Positions 45,189 to 54,691 are shown, counted from the first letter of the stretch. The stretch: 64,000 nt of DNA from Haloterrigena gelatinilytica (GCF_013342145.1 NZ_JABUQZ010000001.1:1-64000), one strand, 5' to 3'. The notes: a model not told the origin generated them from the letters alone. Numbers and translations are program-made.

Positions 45189-45653
45189 ATGACGTTAGAA
45201 ACAGTGCTACTCGCCGTCGGACCGGGAGACGCCGAACGAATCGACGAACTGGCCGAGGCGGTCGTCGAAGTCGCCGAACCCGCCGACGCGACCGTCGTCC
45301 TCGCCCACGTCTTCACGAAAAGCGAGTACGACGACGTCCTCTCCCGACTCGAGTTCGACCGGGAGCAGACGGAGATCGACCCCGACGACGTCGCCCGCCG
45401 CCACTCGACGGTCCTCGACTTACAGGAGACCCTCGAGGAGTACGGCGTCGACTACGAGACCCGCGGTGCGGTCGGCGAACACGGCCCGACGATCGTCGAT
45501 CTCGCGACCAGCACGGACGCCGACCGCGTCGTCGTCGGGGGCCGTCGCCGGTCGCCGACCGGGAAGGCGGTGTTCGGATCGACGGCCCAGGAGGTCATGC
45601 TGTCGGCGCCGTGTCCCGTCACCTTCGTCCGGAACGACGATCACGGCAACTGA
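45189..45653 (+). CDS. universal stress protein family
   Basis: 154 residues. LETVLLAVGPGDAERIDELA at the start lacks the usual Asp of the ATP-binding class. TVVLAHVFTKSEYDD follows near residue 34. The C-terminal ADRVVVGGRRRSPTGKAVFG (G-x2-R-x9-G) near 112-131 and PCPVTFVR near 141 fit the Usp fold with a nucleotide loop. A likely stress or regulatory protein, possibly ATP-binding. It is divergent from the SDR gene. Confidence 0.88.
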   Translation: MTLETVLLAVGPGDAERIDELAEAVVEVAEPADATVVLAHVFTKSEYDDVLSRLEFDREQTEIDPDDVARRHSTVLDLQETLEEYGVDYETRGAVGEHGPTIVDLATSTDADRVVVGGRRRSPTGKAVFGSTAQEVMLSAPCPVTFVRNDDHGN

Positions 45654-45781
45654 GCCGTCCTCGCGTCGTTCGCTCGTCCCGGCTAGGACGGGTATCGGAT
45701 CGATCGGTACTGGGCCGTCAGGTCCGGGTCGCCAGTACCGAACCGCTGCGATCGCGCGACGGTGACGGGCGACGAACGGAC

Positions 45782-46234
45782 CTACCCCTCGTCGGCCCGC
45801 TCCTTCCACGCTCGTTCCTGTCGTCGCTCCGCCACGTGTCGCCGGCCGCCGGTCAGTTCCCGGCGGACCCGTCTCTCGAGACTGCGCGCTTCGGCCAGCA
45901 GCGTTCGCTGATAGTTCTCGACGACGTCGTACGACCAGCGGTCGTCGTCGACGACGCCGTGAGGTAACAGTTCGTCCCGGACACTGTCGGCGAGGTCGTC
46001 GCGACCGCTCTCCCTGAGGAGCCGTTCGGCCTCCCGGAGGTGGTCCATTCCGTGGCCCGTCGCGTGGTGGAACGCGAGCAACTGGCCCTGGGCGCGCTGG
46101 AACCACTCGAGGGCGAGTTCGACCTCGTGGACTGCGCGCCGCTCGGCCTCGGCCAGATCCGGAGCAGGTTCGGACTCGCCGTCGGCCGGGTCGGGGGCGG
46201 AGTCGGTCTCGCTGGGTGTCTCCTCTGTGGCCAT
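45782..46234 (-). CDS. haloarchaeal helical protein of unknown function
   Basis: 150 residues from ATG 46234. The Asp/Glu/Pro/Ser-rich N-terminus (residues 1-30) is disordered. The rest is a helical bundle (AVHEVELALEWFQRAQGQLL, AFHHATGHGMDHLREAERLL) with several His (FHHATGHGMDH), perhaps a metal or cofactor site. The C-terminus is Arg-rich. No domain is recognised. Confidence 0.65.
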   Translation of the reverse strand: MATEETPSETDSAPDPADGESEPAPDLAEAERRAVHEVELALEWFQRAQGQLLAFHHATGHGMDHLREAERLLRESGRDDLADSVRDELLPHGVVDDDRWSYDVVENYQRTLLAEARSLERRVRRELTGGRRHVAERRQERAWKERADEG

Positions 46235-46320
46235 ACCTAGGCGTACGTCATCACACCGCATACAACTGTCCCCGGCGACCGCGATCACGGAACGGCGCGG
46301 GCGTAACGTATTGGAAACAA

Positions 46321-46352
46321 TACTCGTCGGCGAGTATAATCTGAGTAGTTAA
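46321..46352 (+). promoter_or_regulatory. palindromic operator and promoter of the ROK kinase
   Basis: TACTCGTCGGCGAGTA (46321-46336) is a perfect inverted repeat with a TCGG centre. It sits just upstream of TTAAGTA (46349-46355). The latter is a TATA-like box about 30 bases before the ATG at 46381, consistent with a leaderless transcript. A sugar-responsive regulator probably binds the palindrome (inference). Confidence 0.5.
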
Positions 46353-46380
46353 GTACGGGCGCGATTGTCCCTAGGATAGC

Positions 46381-47352
46381 ATGGACTACTATGCGGGCGT
46401 CGATCTCGGCGCGACGAACGTCCGTGCCGTCGTCGCCGAGGACGACGGGACGACGATCGGTGTGAGCCGACGATCCACACCGCGTGGCCCGACGGGGATC
46501 GACGTCACGGAAGGCGTTTTGCGGACGCTTCGCGAAGCGTGTGGCGACGCCGGTATCGCACCCACTGAAATCGTCGCGGCGGGGATCGGCTCCATCGGTC
46601 CGTTCGACCTCGCCGAAGGGGCGGTCATCGATCCGGCGAACCTGCCTGACTCGATCGATCGCATCCCGCTGACGGGACCGATCTCGAAACTGATCGACAG
46701 CGACGAGGTGTACCTCCACAACGACACCAACGCGGGCGTCATCGGCGAGCGGTTCCACGCCGATCGCAACCCCGACGACATGGTCTACATCACGATCTCC
46801 TCGGGGGTCGGCGCCGGCGTCTGCTGTGACGGCGAGATCATGAGCGGCTGGGACGGCAACGCCGGCGAGGTCGGCCACTGCGTCGTCGATCCGCAGGGTC
46901 GGCTGACCTGCGGCTGCGGCCGCGACGGCCACTGGGAGGCCTACTGCTCGGGGAACGCGATCCCCGACTTCGCCCGGCTGCTCGCCGAGGACGATCCGAC
47001 GATCTCGACTGACCTTCCCCTCGAGGGTCCCGATTTCACGGCCAAGGACGTCTTCGAACTGGCCGGCGAGGACGAACTGGCCGACTACACCATCGAGCAA
47101 CTCGCTCACTGGAACGCGATCGGCGTGACGAACGTGATCCACTCCTTCGCTCCGATCGTCGTCTCCTTCGGCGGCGCCGTCGCCCTCCACAACGAGGAAC
47201 TGGTCGTCGATCCCATCCGCGAGCGCGTCGCCGAGATGGTGATGACCAACGTTCCCGAGATCACGGTCACCGATATGGGCGACGACGTCGTCCTCGAGGG
47301 CGCCCTCGCCAGCGCGCTGACCGGCGGCACGGGCGACCGCAAGCAACTCTGA
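46381..47352 (+). CDS. ROK-family sugar kinase (glucokinase-like)
   Basis: 323 residues. ATPase phosphate-1 motif YAGVDLGATNVRAVV (residues 4-18). LHNDTNAGVIGERF (catalytic Asp region) near 112-125. YITISSGVGAGVCCDGEIM near 136-154. The ROK zinc signature GEVGHCVVDPQG, then CGCGRDGHWEAYCSG (Cys ligands), lies near 162-189. Phosphorylates a hexose, most likely glucose, to the 6-phosphate with ATP. It has its own promoter with a palindromic operator. A ROK repressor is ruled out because no winged helix is present. Confidence 0.92.
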   Translation: MDYYAGVDLGATNVRAVVAEDDGTTIGVSRRSTPRGPTGIDVTEGVLRTLREACGDAGIAPTEIVAAGIGSIGPFDLAEGAVIDPANLPDSIDRIPLTGPISKLIDSDEVYLHNDTNAGVIGERFHADRNPDDMVYITISSGVGAGVCCDGEIMSGWDGNAGEVGHCVVDPQGRLTCGCGRDGHWEAYCSGNAIPDFARLLAEDDPTISTDLPLEGPDFTAKDVFELAGEDELADYTIEQLAHWNAIGVTNVIHSFAPIVVSFGGAVALHNEELVVDPIRERVAEMVMTNVPEITVTDMGDDVVLEGALASALTGGTGDRKQL

Positions 47353-47490
47353 CGCTCGGCTCTCGAACCTCGAACCGACGGCGCCTCGAGGGCGGGCTCC
47401 GATCCGGTCTCGACGCCGAGGCGGCGACGACGTACCGACCTTTGCGTCCGCTTTCCACGTACTTTTGACGCGAGCGACAGTTGATGACGT

Positions 47491-48900
47491 ATGCAGCGGA
47501 GAGCATTCCTCCGGGCGGGCGGGGCCGCCGGCGCCGCCCTGACCGTCCCGGGAGCGGCCGCCGGCTCGGCCGCAGCGACGCCGCGCGCCAGCCAGGAGGC
47601 CCCCGACCCGTTCGAACCGCTCGGGCAGCTCGAGCTATCCGGCGGCGACCCCGCCGAAGTGGTCGTCGACGACGGCGGCGAGACGGCGTACCTCGCCACT
47701 ACGTACGGGTTCGCGACCGTCGACCTCGGCGATCCGACCGCGCCGGAGCCGCTCGCCGAACGAAATCAGCTCGAGGTCGACGGCCGGGAGTTCACGCGGA
47801 TTTTCGACGTCAAAGTCGACGGCGACCGACTCGCGGTCGTCGGGCCCGCAGACGAAGGGTTCGGCGAGTTCAACGGGTTCGAACTCTACGACGTCAGCGA
47901 CCCCGCTGACCCCGCGGTCGTCGACCGCTACGAGACCGGGTTCCACATCCACAACTGCTTTTTCGCGGACGAACTGCTGTACGTCGTCGCCAACGGTCCC
48001 GACGATACCGCGCTCGTCATCTACGACACGAGCGACGACGACACCGAGGAGGTCGGCCGCTGGTCCCTCCTCGATCACGAGCCCGAGTGGGAAGACGTCT
48101 ACTGGTACGCCCACTATCTCCACGACGTCACCGTCCGCGACGACCTCGCGTTCCTCCCGTTCTGGGACGCCGGCACCTACTTGGTGGACGTCAGCGATCC
48201 GAGCGCCCCGGAGTACGTCTCGAACGTGCGCGACCCCGACGTCGGCGACGACCGTAGCTACGGGGGAAGCGAGGCCGTCTACGGCCTGCCGGGTAACGAT
48301 CACTACGCGGCGGTCGACGACGTCGGCGACCTCCTCGCGGTCGGTCGCGAGTCCTGGACGACTGGCGGCTCGGCGCCGGACGGTCCGGGTGGAATCGACC
48401 TCTACGACGTCACCGATCCGACGGCGCCGGACCCGCTGGCGTCGATCGAGCCGCCCGAAAGCGACGACGCGTCCCGCCGAGGCGGCGAGTGGACGACCGC
48501 GCACAACTTCGAGTTGCGCGACGGCCGCCTCTACTCGGCCTGGTACCAAGGCGGTATCAAGATCCACGACGTCGGCGATCCCGCCGCCCCCGAGGAACTC
48601 GCCCACTGGCGAGCGACCGACGAGGCGGCGCTCTGGACGGCGCGCGTCGCCAACGACGGCGCGACGGTCGTCGCGAGCAGCACGTCGCGGATTCCCGCCA
48701 CGGACATCGACGGCGCGCTGTACACGTTCCCGACCGGACTCGAGAGCGACTTCGAGACGGGCGGCGACGACACCGACGGCGGCGCGATCGGTGCCCTCAG
48801 CGATCGGGTTCCCGGCTTCGGCGGGCTCGGCGCCGGGGTCGGACTCGCCGGCGGCGCGGCCGCCCTCGAGTGGATTCGCCGTCGCGACGACGGTCGGTGA
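47491..48900 (+). CDS. LVIVD-repeat beta-propeller surface protein with PGF-CTERM tail
   Basis: 469 residues. The Tat-type signal is QRRAFLRAGGAAGAALTV. At least five LVIVD-type propeller repeats are seen: GFATVDLGDPTAPEPLA, GFELYDVSDPADPAVVDRY, TYLVDVSDPSAPEYVSNV, GIDLYDVTDPTAPDPLASI and GIKIHDVGDPAAPEELAHW. A Gly/Asp-rich linker leads to VPGFGGLGAGVGLAGGAA and an Arg tail, an archaeosortase A substrate. It is expected on the outer face, lipid-linked after processing. Its function may be binding to surface polymers or metals. The family is widespread in haloarchaea and unassigned. Confidence 0.9.
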   Translation: MQRRAFLRAGGAAGAALTVPGAAAGSAAATPRASQEAPDPFEPLGQLELSGGDPAEVVVDDGGETAYLATTYGFATVDLGDPTAPEPLAERNQLEVDGREFTRIFDVKVDGDRLAVVGPADEGFGEFNGFELYDVSDPADPAVVDRYETGFHIHNCFFADELLYVVANGPDDTALVIYDTSDDDTEEVGRWSLLDHEPEWEDVYWYAHYLHDVTVRDDLAFLPFWDAGTYLVDVSDPSAPEYVSNVRDPDVGDDRSYGGSEAVYGLPGNDHYAAVDDVGDLLAVGRESWTTGGSAPDGPGGIDLYDVTDPTAPDPLASIEPPESDDASRRGGEWTTAHNFELRDGRLYSAWYQGGIKIHDVGDPAAPEELAHWRATDEAALWTARVANDGATVVASSTSRIPATDIDGALYTFPTGLESDFETGGDDTDGGAIGALSDRVPGFGGLGAGVGLAGGAAALEWIRRRDDGR

Positions 48901-48995
48901 TCGAGCGCGCGCCGCTCCGAAACCGTCAGGAACGATCCTGATAGTAGCTAACACGCGTCAAAACCTTATTCAGCGCTCGCGTGTTAGACCGACTA

Positions 48996-49385
48996 ATGAC
49001 TGATTCCGACGCGGTGTCCGACGCCGAAGCCGACGGCGAGCCGTCGCTCCGAGAGCGCGTCGAGACCTGGCTCAGCCGGGAGATGCCGATCATCCAGATG
49101 CACGGCGGGACCAGCGCCGTCCGCGAGGTCGACTCCGAGACCGGCGAGGTCATCATCGAACTCGGCGGCGGTTGCAAGGGCTGTTCGGTCAGCGACGTCA
49201 CGACGGGCAACATCGAGGCCGAACTCATCAAGTGGCCCGAGATCGACGAGGTCACCGTCCGCGTGCCCGACGCCCGCGAGCAACTCGGCGGTCCCGACCA
49301 GGCCGAATCGATCATGGGCGTCGACCGTACGGAGGGCGGCCGCGGCGACTGGGGCTCCTCGAACCCCGGGAAGGACCACCTCTAA
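48996..49385 (+). CDS. NifU-like Fe-S scaffold domain protein
   Basis: 129 residues from ATG 48996. The NifU C-terminal domain runs from residue 18 (LRERVETWLSREMPIIQMHG) through VIIELGGGCKGCSVSDVTTG (CxxC, residues 51-70). The two Cys bind a transient [4Fe-4S] cluster for delivery to apoproteins. The conserved helix EAELIKWPEIDEV follows. The C-terminal tail (GVDRTEGGRGDWGSSNPGKD) is unlike bacterial NfuA. It is alone, without other suf/isc genes beside it. Confidence 0.92.
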   Translation: MTDSDAVSDAEADGEPSLRERVETWLSREMPIIQMHGGTSAVREVDSETGEVIIELGGGCKGCSVSDVTTGNIEAELIKWPEIDEVTVRVPDAREQLGGPDQAESIMGVDRTEGGRGDWGSSNPGKDHL

Positions 49386-49697
49386 GTCGACGTCTTCGCT
49401 CTTCGTCCTCGTTTCGCGCGTAGCGTTGGATCGCTCGAGTCGAAACGGTTTTCCACACAAGTACTTCTCGAGACCCCGTCGAACGGGGTGGTTCGACTAT
49501 CGAAATCGACTGCCCGTGCGGCGGTCAACCGCCGCCGTCTGCCGTGTGGGGACCGCCGCGTCGGACCTTTCGGTCCGTGTGAACGCTCAGCAAACCGCAA
49601 GAGGGCGTCGGGTTCGGCTGAATACGCTTTCGAAATGGTTTTAACCGCAACGAGCCAAAGAGACCGATATAAGCGCCTCTGCGCGTGAGCTACAACA
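49386..49697 (+). promoter_or_regulatory. promoter region of the EF-1alpha operon
   Basis: About 310 bases without a gene. CGAAATGGTTTTAACC (49631-49646) is a typical BRE-plus-TATA arrangement. A second TATA-like GATATAAGC lies at 49666-49674, about 28 bases before the ATG at 49698, so transcription may start at more than one place with the proximal one nearly leaderless. Strong expression is expected. Confidence 0.55.
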
Positions 49698-50960
49698 ATG
49701 AGCGACCAACACCAGAACCTGGCCATCATCGGCCACGTTGACCACGGGAAGAGTACGCTCGTGGGACGACTCCTCTACGAGACGGGGAGCGTACCCGAGC
49801 ACGTCATCGAACAGCACCGAGAAGAGGCCGAGGAGAAGGGCAAGGGCGGCTTCGAGTTCGCCTACGTCATGGACAACCTCGCCGAAGAGCGAGAGCGCGG
49901 TGTCACCATCGACATCGCCCACCAGGAGTTCTCGACGGACGCCTACGACTTCACCATCGTCGACTGTCCGGGCCACCGAGACTTCGTGAAGAACATGATC
50001 ACGGGCGCATCCCAGGCGGACAACGCCGTCCTCGTCGTCGCCGCTGACGACGGTGTCGCGCCCCAGACCCAGGAGCACGTCTTCCTGGCTCGTACCCTCG
50101 GTATCGACGAGCTCATCGTCGGCATCAACAAGATGGACATCGTCGACTACGAGGAGTCGACGTACAACGAGGTCGTCGAGGAAGTGACCCAGCTGCTCAA
50201 GCAGGTCCAGTTCAACACCGACGACGCTTCGTTCATCCCGATCTCGGCGTTCGAGGGCGACAACATCGCCGAGCAGTCGGACAACACGCCCTGGTACGAC
50301 GGCGAAATCCTCCTCGAGGCACTCAACGACCTGCCGGCGCCGGAGCCGCCGACGGACGCGCCGCTCCGACTCCCGATTCAGGACGTCTACACCATCTCGG
50401 GTATCGGTACCGTCCCCGTCGGACGTATCGAGACCGGTCTCCTGAACACCGGCGACAACGTCTCCTTCCAGCCCAGCGACGTGGGCGGCGAAGTGAAGAC
50501 GATCGAGATGCACCACGAAGAGGTGCCCAAGGCGGAACCCGGTGACAACGTCGGATTCAACGTCCGCGGCATCGGCAAGGACGACATCCGCCGCGGTGAC
50601 GTCTGTGGCCCCGCCGACGACCCGCCGAGCGTCGCCGAGACGTTCCAGGCCCAGATCGTCGTCATGCAGCACCCGTCCGTGATCACGGCCGGTTACACGC
50701 CGGTCTTCCACGCCCACACGGCTCAGGTCGCCTGTACGATCGAGTCCATCGACAAGAAGATGGACCCCTCGAGCGGCGAGGTCGCCGAGGAGAACCCCGA
50801 CTTCATCCAGTCGGGCGACGCTGCTGTGGTCACCATCCGTCCGCAGAAGCCCCTCAGCATCGAGCCGTCCAGCGAGATTCCCGAGCTCGGGAGCTTCGCC
50901 ATCCGCGACATGGGTCAGACCATCGCGGCCGGGAAGGTCCTCGAAGTCAACGAGAAATAA
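49698..50960 (+). CDS. tef1A: translation elongation factor EF-1alpha
   Basis: 420 residues. GTPase motifs: G1 GHVDHGKST near residue 13, G2 with [10 protein letters not shown] near 66, G3 [13 protein letters not shown] near 91, G4 NKMD near 146 and G5 with SAFEGDNI near 186. Two beta-barrel domains follow (domain 2 [10 protein letters not shown], domain 3 [14 protein letters not shown]). It delivers aminoacyl-tRNA to the ribosome. The stop codon is directly followed by the S10 start. Confidence 0.98.
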   Translation: MSDQHQNLAIIGHVDHGKSTLVGRLLYETGSVPEHVIEQHREEAEEKGKGGFEFAYVMDNLAEERERGVTIDIAHQEFSTDAYDFTIVDCPGHRDFVKNMITGASQADNAVLVVAADDGVAPQTQEHVFLARTLGIDELIVGINKMDIVDYEESTYNEVVEEVTQLLKQVQFNTDDASFIPISAFEGDNIAEQSDNTPWYDGEILLEALNDLPAPEPPTDAPLRLPIQDVYTISGIGTVPVGRIETGLLNTGDNVSFQPSDVGGEVKTIEMHHEEVPKAEPGDNVGFNVRGIGKDDIRRGDVCGPADDPPSVAETFQAQIVVMQHPSVITAGYTPVFHAHTAQVACTIESIDKKMDPSSGEVAEENPDFIQSGDAAVVTIRPQKPLSIEPSSEIPELGSFAIRDMGQTIAAGKVLEVNEK

Positions 50961-51269
50961 ATGCAGCAGGCACGCGTTCGACTCGCGGGTACCAGTCCGG
51001 ACGACCTGGACGACATCTGCGACGACGTCCGCGAGATCGCGAACAACACCGGCGTCAACCTGAGCGGTCCGATCCCGCTGCCGACGAAGACCCTCGAGGT
51101 CCCGACCCGGAAGTCGCCTGACGGCGAGGGCACCGCGACGTGGGAGCACTGGGAGATGCGCGTCCACAAGCGCCTGATCGATCTGGACGCCGACGAACGC
51201 GCACTCCGTCAGCTCATGCGCATTCAGGTGCCGAACGACGTTTCGATCGAGATCGTCCTCGAAGACTGA
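50961..51269 (+). CDS. rpsJ: 30S ribosomal protein S10 (uS10)
   Basis: 102 residues. [20 protein letters not shown], then [20 protein letters not shown] and [20 protein letters not shown] are the universal S10 pattern. Its ATG follows the EF-1alpha stop with no spacer, so the pair is translated from one message, the usual arrangement in haloarchaea. Confidence 0.97.
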   Translation: MQQARVRLAGTSPDDLDDICDDVREIANNTGVNLSGPIPLPTKTLEVPTRKSPDGEGTATWEHWEMRVHKRLIDLDADERALRQLMRIQVPNDVSIEIVLED

Positions 51270-51546
51270 CGATCGCGGTTGCGGTTTTCGCCGTTTCTTT
51301 CCGTCCGGTAGCGGTGCAGCCGTCGAGAGTATCGAGAGCGGTGAGTCAGCGACGCCACGGCGCCGGTCTCTCTCTCGAGTGCACTCCGACCGCCACCGCT
51401 TCGTTCGACCGACTCCGACTCGAGCGGGCCGAAGCGTCCGTGGTCGATTTCCCGCCGCCGAATTACCACCGGGGCTCACAGTAGGCGATCCATAGCCGCC
51501 GGTGTCGACGCGGACACTTTTGGGGGGCGCGGTCCCACTAGTCTCC

Positions 51547-52239
51547 ATGGCAGATCGCTCGTCGCAGTCGGGGATCGGGATGCGGTCGGGGACCGGCGCC
51601 GAATCGCCGGCCGACGATTCGAGTAGCCCGATTATCGATCTGCTCGCCGTCTTCGTCGTCGTCTTCGTCCTCCAGCAGGTGGCGGCGCTGCTCAGCGTCG
51701 GGCTGATGGCCGGCCTGTTCGTCCTGGCGCCGCCGCTGTCGACGAACCCGTGGACGGTCGTGACGAGCGTCTACGCCCACGGCGGCGTCGGCCATCTGGT
51801 CTCGAACAGCCTCGCGTTGATCGTCTTCGGCTGGCCGGTCGCACGCGCGACGACGCGGCTCCGATTCCACGCGTTTTTCGCGGTGACGGGCGCGGTCGCC
51901 GGCGTCACCCAGATCCTCCTCACGAACGTCGCGGCGTTGGTGACCCCGGTTCCCGCGACGGGCGGCGTGCTCGGCGCCAGCGGCGCGGTCTTCGCCCTGC
52001 TTGGCTACCTGATCGCCTCGAACCGGCTGTCGGCCAGCCTGGCCTCGTTCGTCGAGGTCCCCGCGTGGCTGTCGGCGCTGGTGTTCCTCGGGCTCGCGAT
52101 CGCCGTCACGATGGCCACCGCCTCGCCGGGGGTCGCCCTGCTCGCACACTTCACCGGCCTGTTGCTCGGCCTGGCGGCCGGCCGCGCTCGAGTCCTCCAC
52201 GTCGGCTCCTCCTCGCGGTCGGGACCCGCGCGGCTCTGA
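51547..52239 (+). CDS. rhomboid-family intramembrane serine protease
   Basis: 230 residues from ATG 51547, with about six membrane spans. The catalytic serine lies in GVLGASGAVFALLGYL (GxSG) near residue 139-154, and the partner His in LLAHFTGLLLGLAAG near 199-213. HGGVGHLVSNSLAL near 79-92 holds the conserved HxxxxHxxxN-like segment. It cleaves membrane proteins within the bilayer. In haloarchaea rhomboids have been linked to S-layer glycoprotein processing. The disordered N-terminus is acidic. Confidence 0.9.
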   Translation: MADRSSQSGIGMRSGTGAESPADDSSSPIIDLLAVFVVVFVLQQVAALLSVGLMAGLFVLAPPLSTNPWTVVTSVYAHGGVGHLVSNSLALIVFGWPVARATTRLRFHAFFAVTGAVAGVTQILLTNVAALVTPVPATGGVLGASGAVFALLGYLIASNRLSASLASFVEVPAWLSALVFLGLAIAVTMATASPGVALLAHFTGLLLGLAAGRARVLHVGSSSRSGPARL

Positions 52240-52306
52240 GGAGCGTCGACCTCGAGTCGAACCACCGAGAGACAAGGTATTTTTCCGGTCTGTTCGTACG
52301 GAACGT

Positions 52307-52663
52307 ATGGCACCGACTCAGGTCCAGCGGGCGATCGACGTCGCCGAGCGGGAGCTCAACTTCGCGTGGGCGGCCGTCGCCGCCGTCATCCTCCTCCTTG
52401 CGGGCCGGCTGCTCCTCGAGGGAACCGCCTCGCTCTCCCGGACCGCGGCCCTGCTAGCCTACGCCGGCGTCGTGACCGCGAGCGCGTTCGTCCGCGTCCG
52501 GCGGTGGGCCGGGATCTGGTTTCTCTGGGCGGCCTTCGCGACCCACTTCGCGCTGACGTTCTCGGCGGCCGGGATGGGGACCGTCGCGCTCGTGCTCCTG
52601 CTGGCCGCCGGCGTGTTGGCGGTACTGGGTGTGCAGGACGTTCGTGGTGTGCTCGAGCGGTGA
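52307..52663 (+). CDS. small four-span membrane protein
   Basis: 118 residues with hydrophobic spans at about 21-37 (WAAVAAVILLLAGRLLL), 48-62 (ALLAYAGVVTASAFV), 69-85 (GIWFLWAAFATHFALTF) and 89-107 (GMGTVALVLLLAAGVLAVL). It follows the rhomboid gene by 67 bases on the same strand. TATTTTTCC at 52279-52287 could be its promoter. Function unknown. Confidence 0.68.
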   Translation: MAPTQVQRAIDVAERELNFAWAAVAAVILLLAGRLLLEGTASLSRTAALLAYAGVVTASAFVRVRRWAGIWFLWAAFATHFALTFSAAGMGTVALVLLLAAGVLAVLGVQDVRGVLER

Positions 52664-52750
52664 TCGTGTGCCGACTCGAGCGTGGGGACGGCTGTCGCGC
52701 CGCTTCCGAAACACAAGCTACAAATAGAAACCCCGGTTAGAAAGGGGCGA

Positions 52751-52822
52751 GGGCTCGTAGATCAGTGGCAGATCGCTTCCTTCGCAAGGAAGAGGCCCCG
52801 GGTTCAAATCCCGGCGAGTCCA
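52751..52822 (+). tRNA. tRNA-Ala (anticodon CGC)
   Basis: 72 bases without an intron. Acceptor stem GGGCTCG/CGAGTCC (one G-U pair) with discriminator A. The D arm contains GATCAGTGGCAGATC. The anticodon arm is CTTCC-TTCGCAA-GGAAG, giving anticodon CGC. The T arm is CCCGG-GTTCAAAT-CCCGG-like. CCA is not encoded. The 3' half is duplicated downstream, which is the mark of an integrase target. Confidence 0.95.
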
Positions 52823-53035
52823 CTATTTTGCGCCGCGAGCAAATTCGCGAGCGGCGCACATAGTCGTCGAAGGTGGGATTTGAAGCCCTGGAAGTCGCAG
52901 CGCGAGCGGAGCGAGCGACCGTCTTCCTTCGGGTTCAAATCCCGGCGAGTCCACTTCTTCACGTCGCTTCGCTCGTTCAGTCGTGGACTCGCCGTAGTCA
53001 CACTCGTTTCGCTCGCGTGACTCCCGGCGAGTCCA
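52799..53035. repeat. repeated tRNA-Ala 3' ends (att-like scars)
   Basis: The last 24 bases of the tRNA plus two flanking bases (52799-52824) recur exactly at 52930-52955. A shorter direct copy TCCCGGCGAGTCCA lies at 53022-53035. An inverted copy GTGGACTCGCCG lies at 52983-52994. tRNA 3' ends are common attachment sites of haloarchaeal integrative elements, so these look like attL/attR left by insertion and loss. The roughly 100-base spacers hold no gene. Confidence 0.75.
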
Positions 53036-53101
53036 TTCGGCTGGCGCCGACACCGTAATCATCATACTGCGTCGGCATCCGTGCTTCTTCAACCGTGGTG
53101 T

Positions 53102-54076
53102 TTAGTTATCGGACTCAAGAGCAGTGATTCGACGCTGCATCTCGTCACGAATCCACGTCGCTAATTCCGGAACGGGTTCGTCGGCTTCCGGTGCCCAGAA
53201 TTCGAACGTCTGAGCCGGTTTGAGGAAGGTAACGATTCGATACAGCGGAATCCGCTTTTCATACCCCTCGGGTAAGCTACCAGCTTGATTTCGATACCCC
53301 GCTCGTAGTGCCCGCCGAAGTCGGTCGGGGTCGTGGACTGGCGGTTGCTCGATCTGTGTCGCTTCTACACGGCAGAGGTCAAACGACGGGTCACCGACAA
53401 GCGATTCTTCCCAATCGACGAGTCCGACCGTGGAATCGTTCGACTGGACTAAGCAGTTCTTCCGATTTGGGTCGCCGTGGAGGAGCGATACCGGGACATC
53501 AGTGAGTCCCTCGCGGTGTTCCTTGAGAACTTGTTGCACGAGGTTCGGAAATTCCTTGAAGCGGTCAGAGAAAACCGTCCGTACGCGCTCTTCGATTGTA
53601 TTACAGAGGACGGTAACCCACGGGCCTTCTTCGAGGGAGAGGTTGTCGGCCGTTCCCCCCAGAATCCGCCCGCTTTCCTCGAATCGAACTGAGTGCAGAT
53701 TCGCTATCGCTTGACCGACCTGATACAGCATCGACTCGCGCTTGGCGGTTGATACACCTGACCAACGGGTAACGATGGGTTCACCTGAGAGGGCAGTAGT
53801 CGCGAGATAATACGGCTCGCTTTGCACGCGAGCGGACAGTACGGGTGGCACCCGGATTTCTGCACGGGCGTTGAGATACCGAAGAACTGCACCGGCCCTT
53901 CGAATCCGACGGATACCACCGTCAGTCACCAGTTTGAGATATGCCTGCTCGCCGTTAGAGAACGAAATCCGATAGGTTTGATTCCATGGATGCTGGGATT
54001 CTGAGGGGCTGTCTATCTCAGAGACGTTACGGTCCGGGAACGCCCGTTCTAATGCATCGGAAAGAATCTCCCCCAT
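53102..54076 (-). CDS. aminoglycoside-phosphotransferase/choline-kinase-like protein
   Basis: 324 residues. The APH fold is seen from YRISFSNGEQAYLKLV (ATP Lys) near residue 36, the catalytic loop SLLHGDPNRKNCLV near 198-211, and the Mg motif VGLVDWEESLVGDPSFDL near 217-234. Substrates of the family range from antibiotics to choline, homoserine and sugars. GC is clearly lower than in flanking genes, with weaker codon bias. It lies next to the repeated tRNA ends, so it probably arrived by integration. The true substrate is unknown. Confidence 0.87.
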   Translation of the reverse strand: MGEILSDALERAFPDRNVSEIDSPSESQHPWNQTYRISFSNGEQAYLKLVTDGGIRRIRRAGAVLRYLNARAEIRVPPVLSARVQSEPYYLATTALSGEPIVTRWSGVSTAKRESMLYQVGQAIANLHSVRFEESGRILGGTADNLSLEEGPWVTVLCNTIEERVRTVFSDRFKEFPNLVQQVLKEHREGLTDVPVSLLHGDPNRKNCLVQSNDSTVGLVDWEESLVGDPSFDLCRVEATQIEQPPVHDPDRLRRALRAGYRNQAGSLPEGYEKRIPLYRIVTFLKPAQTFEFWAPEADEPVPELATWIRDEMQRRITALESDN

Positions 54077-54331
54077 TTGTGTTGGATAGTGTATAATTGC
54101 AGAAGAATCTTCGCTCTGTGTCGAGCAACGACGCTGTTACAGAAGGGCACCGAACTGAATGTACCCGGCCCCTTGAAGGCGGGGTCGGCCCGCGATCGCG
54201 TTGCGTCGCCTGCGAGGTCCTCGATTCACTCGTTTTGAATGTCTATACGCTAGAACTCTACATCAGCAGCCGCTACCGCGCCCTACCTCGTTAGGCGTAA
54301 CAACATCGCGTTCTCCGGCTTCAGGGCTGGT

Positions 54332-54691
54332 ATGGAACCGATAACGACTCGCAGAGTAGCGCTAAAGCGGCCACCAAACCCATCGATACGTCTCTCGTTC
54401 GGTATCTTCTGGCTGGCCGACCTCGTCGCTACGGTGTTCCTCTTTCTCGACCCGTACGCCAGCGAACTCAATCCGATTACGATCCGCTTCTACGAGCTGA
54501 TCGGGTTACCCGGTGTCGTTCTTGCGGGAAGCATCTACGCCGCCGGAATCGTCTTGATCGGACACTACCTCTCGAAACCGTACGATGCACTGTTCGCTAT
54601 CGGTGCCGTTCTCGTGTACGCTCTCTGTGCGAGCAACAACGTCATCCTCCTCCTGACCGGGGAGGCGTTCCTCGAGGCGCTCGTCAGCTAG
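54332..54691 (+). CDS. small membrane protein
   Basis: 119 residues with spans at about 25-40 (FWLADLVATVFLFLDP), 56-76 (LIGLPGVVLAGSIYAAGIVL) and 84-108 (YDALFAIGAVLVYALCASNN). The composition is between the island and the chromosome. It is not recognised. It may mark the right edge of the island that begins at the tRNA. Confidence 0.62.
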   Translation: MEPITTRRVALKRPPNPSIRLSFGIFWLADLVATVFLFLDPYASELNPITIRFYELIGLPGVVLAGSIYAAGIVLIGHYLSKPYDALFAIGAVLVYALCASNNVILLLTGEAFLEALVS

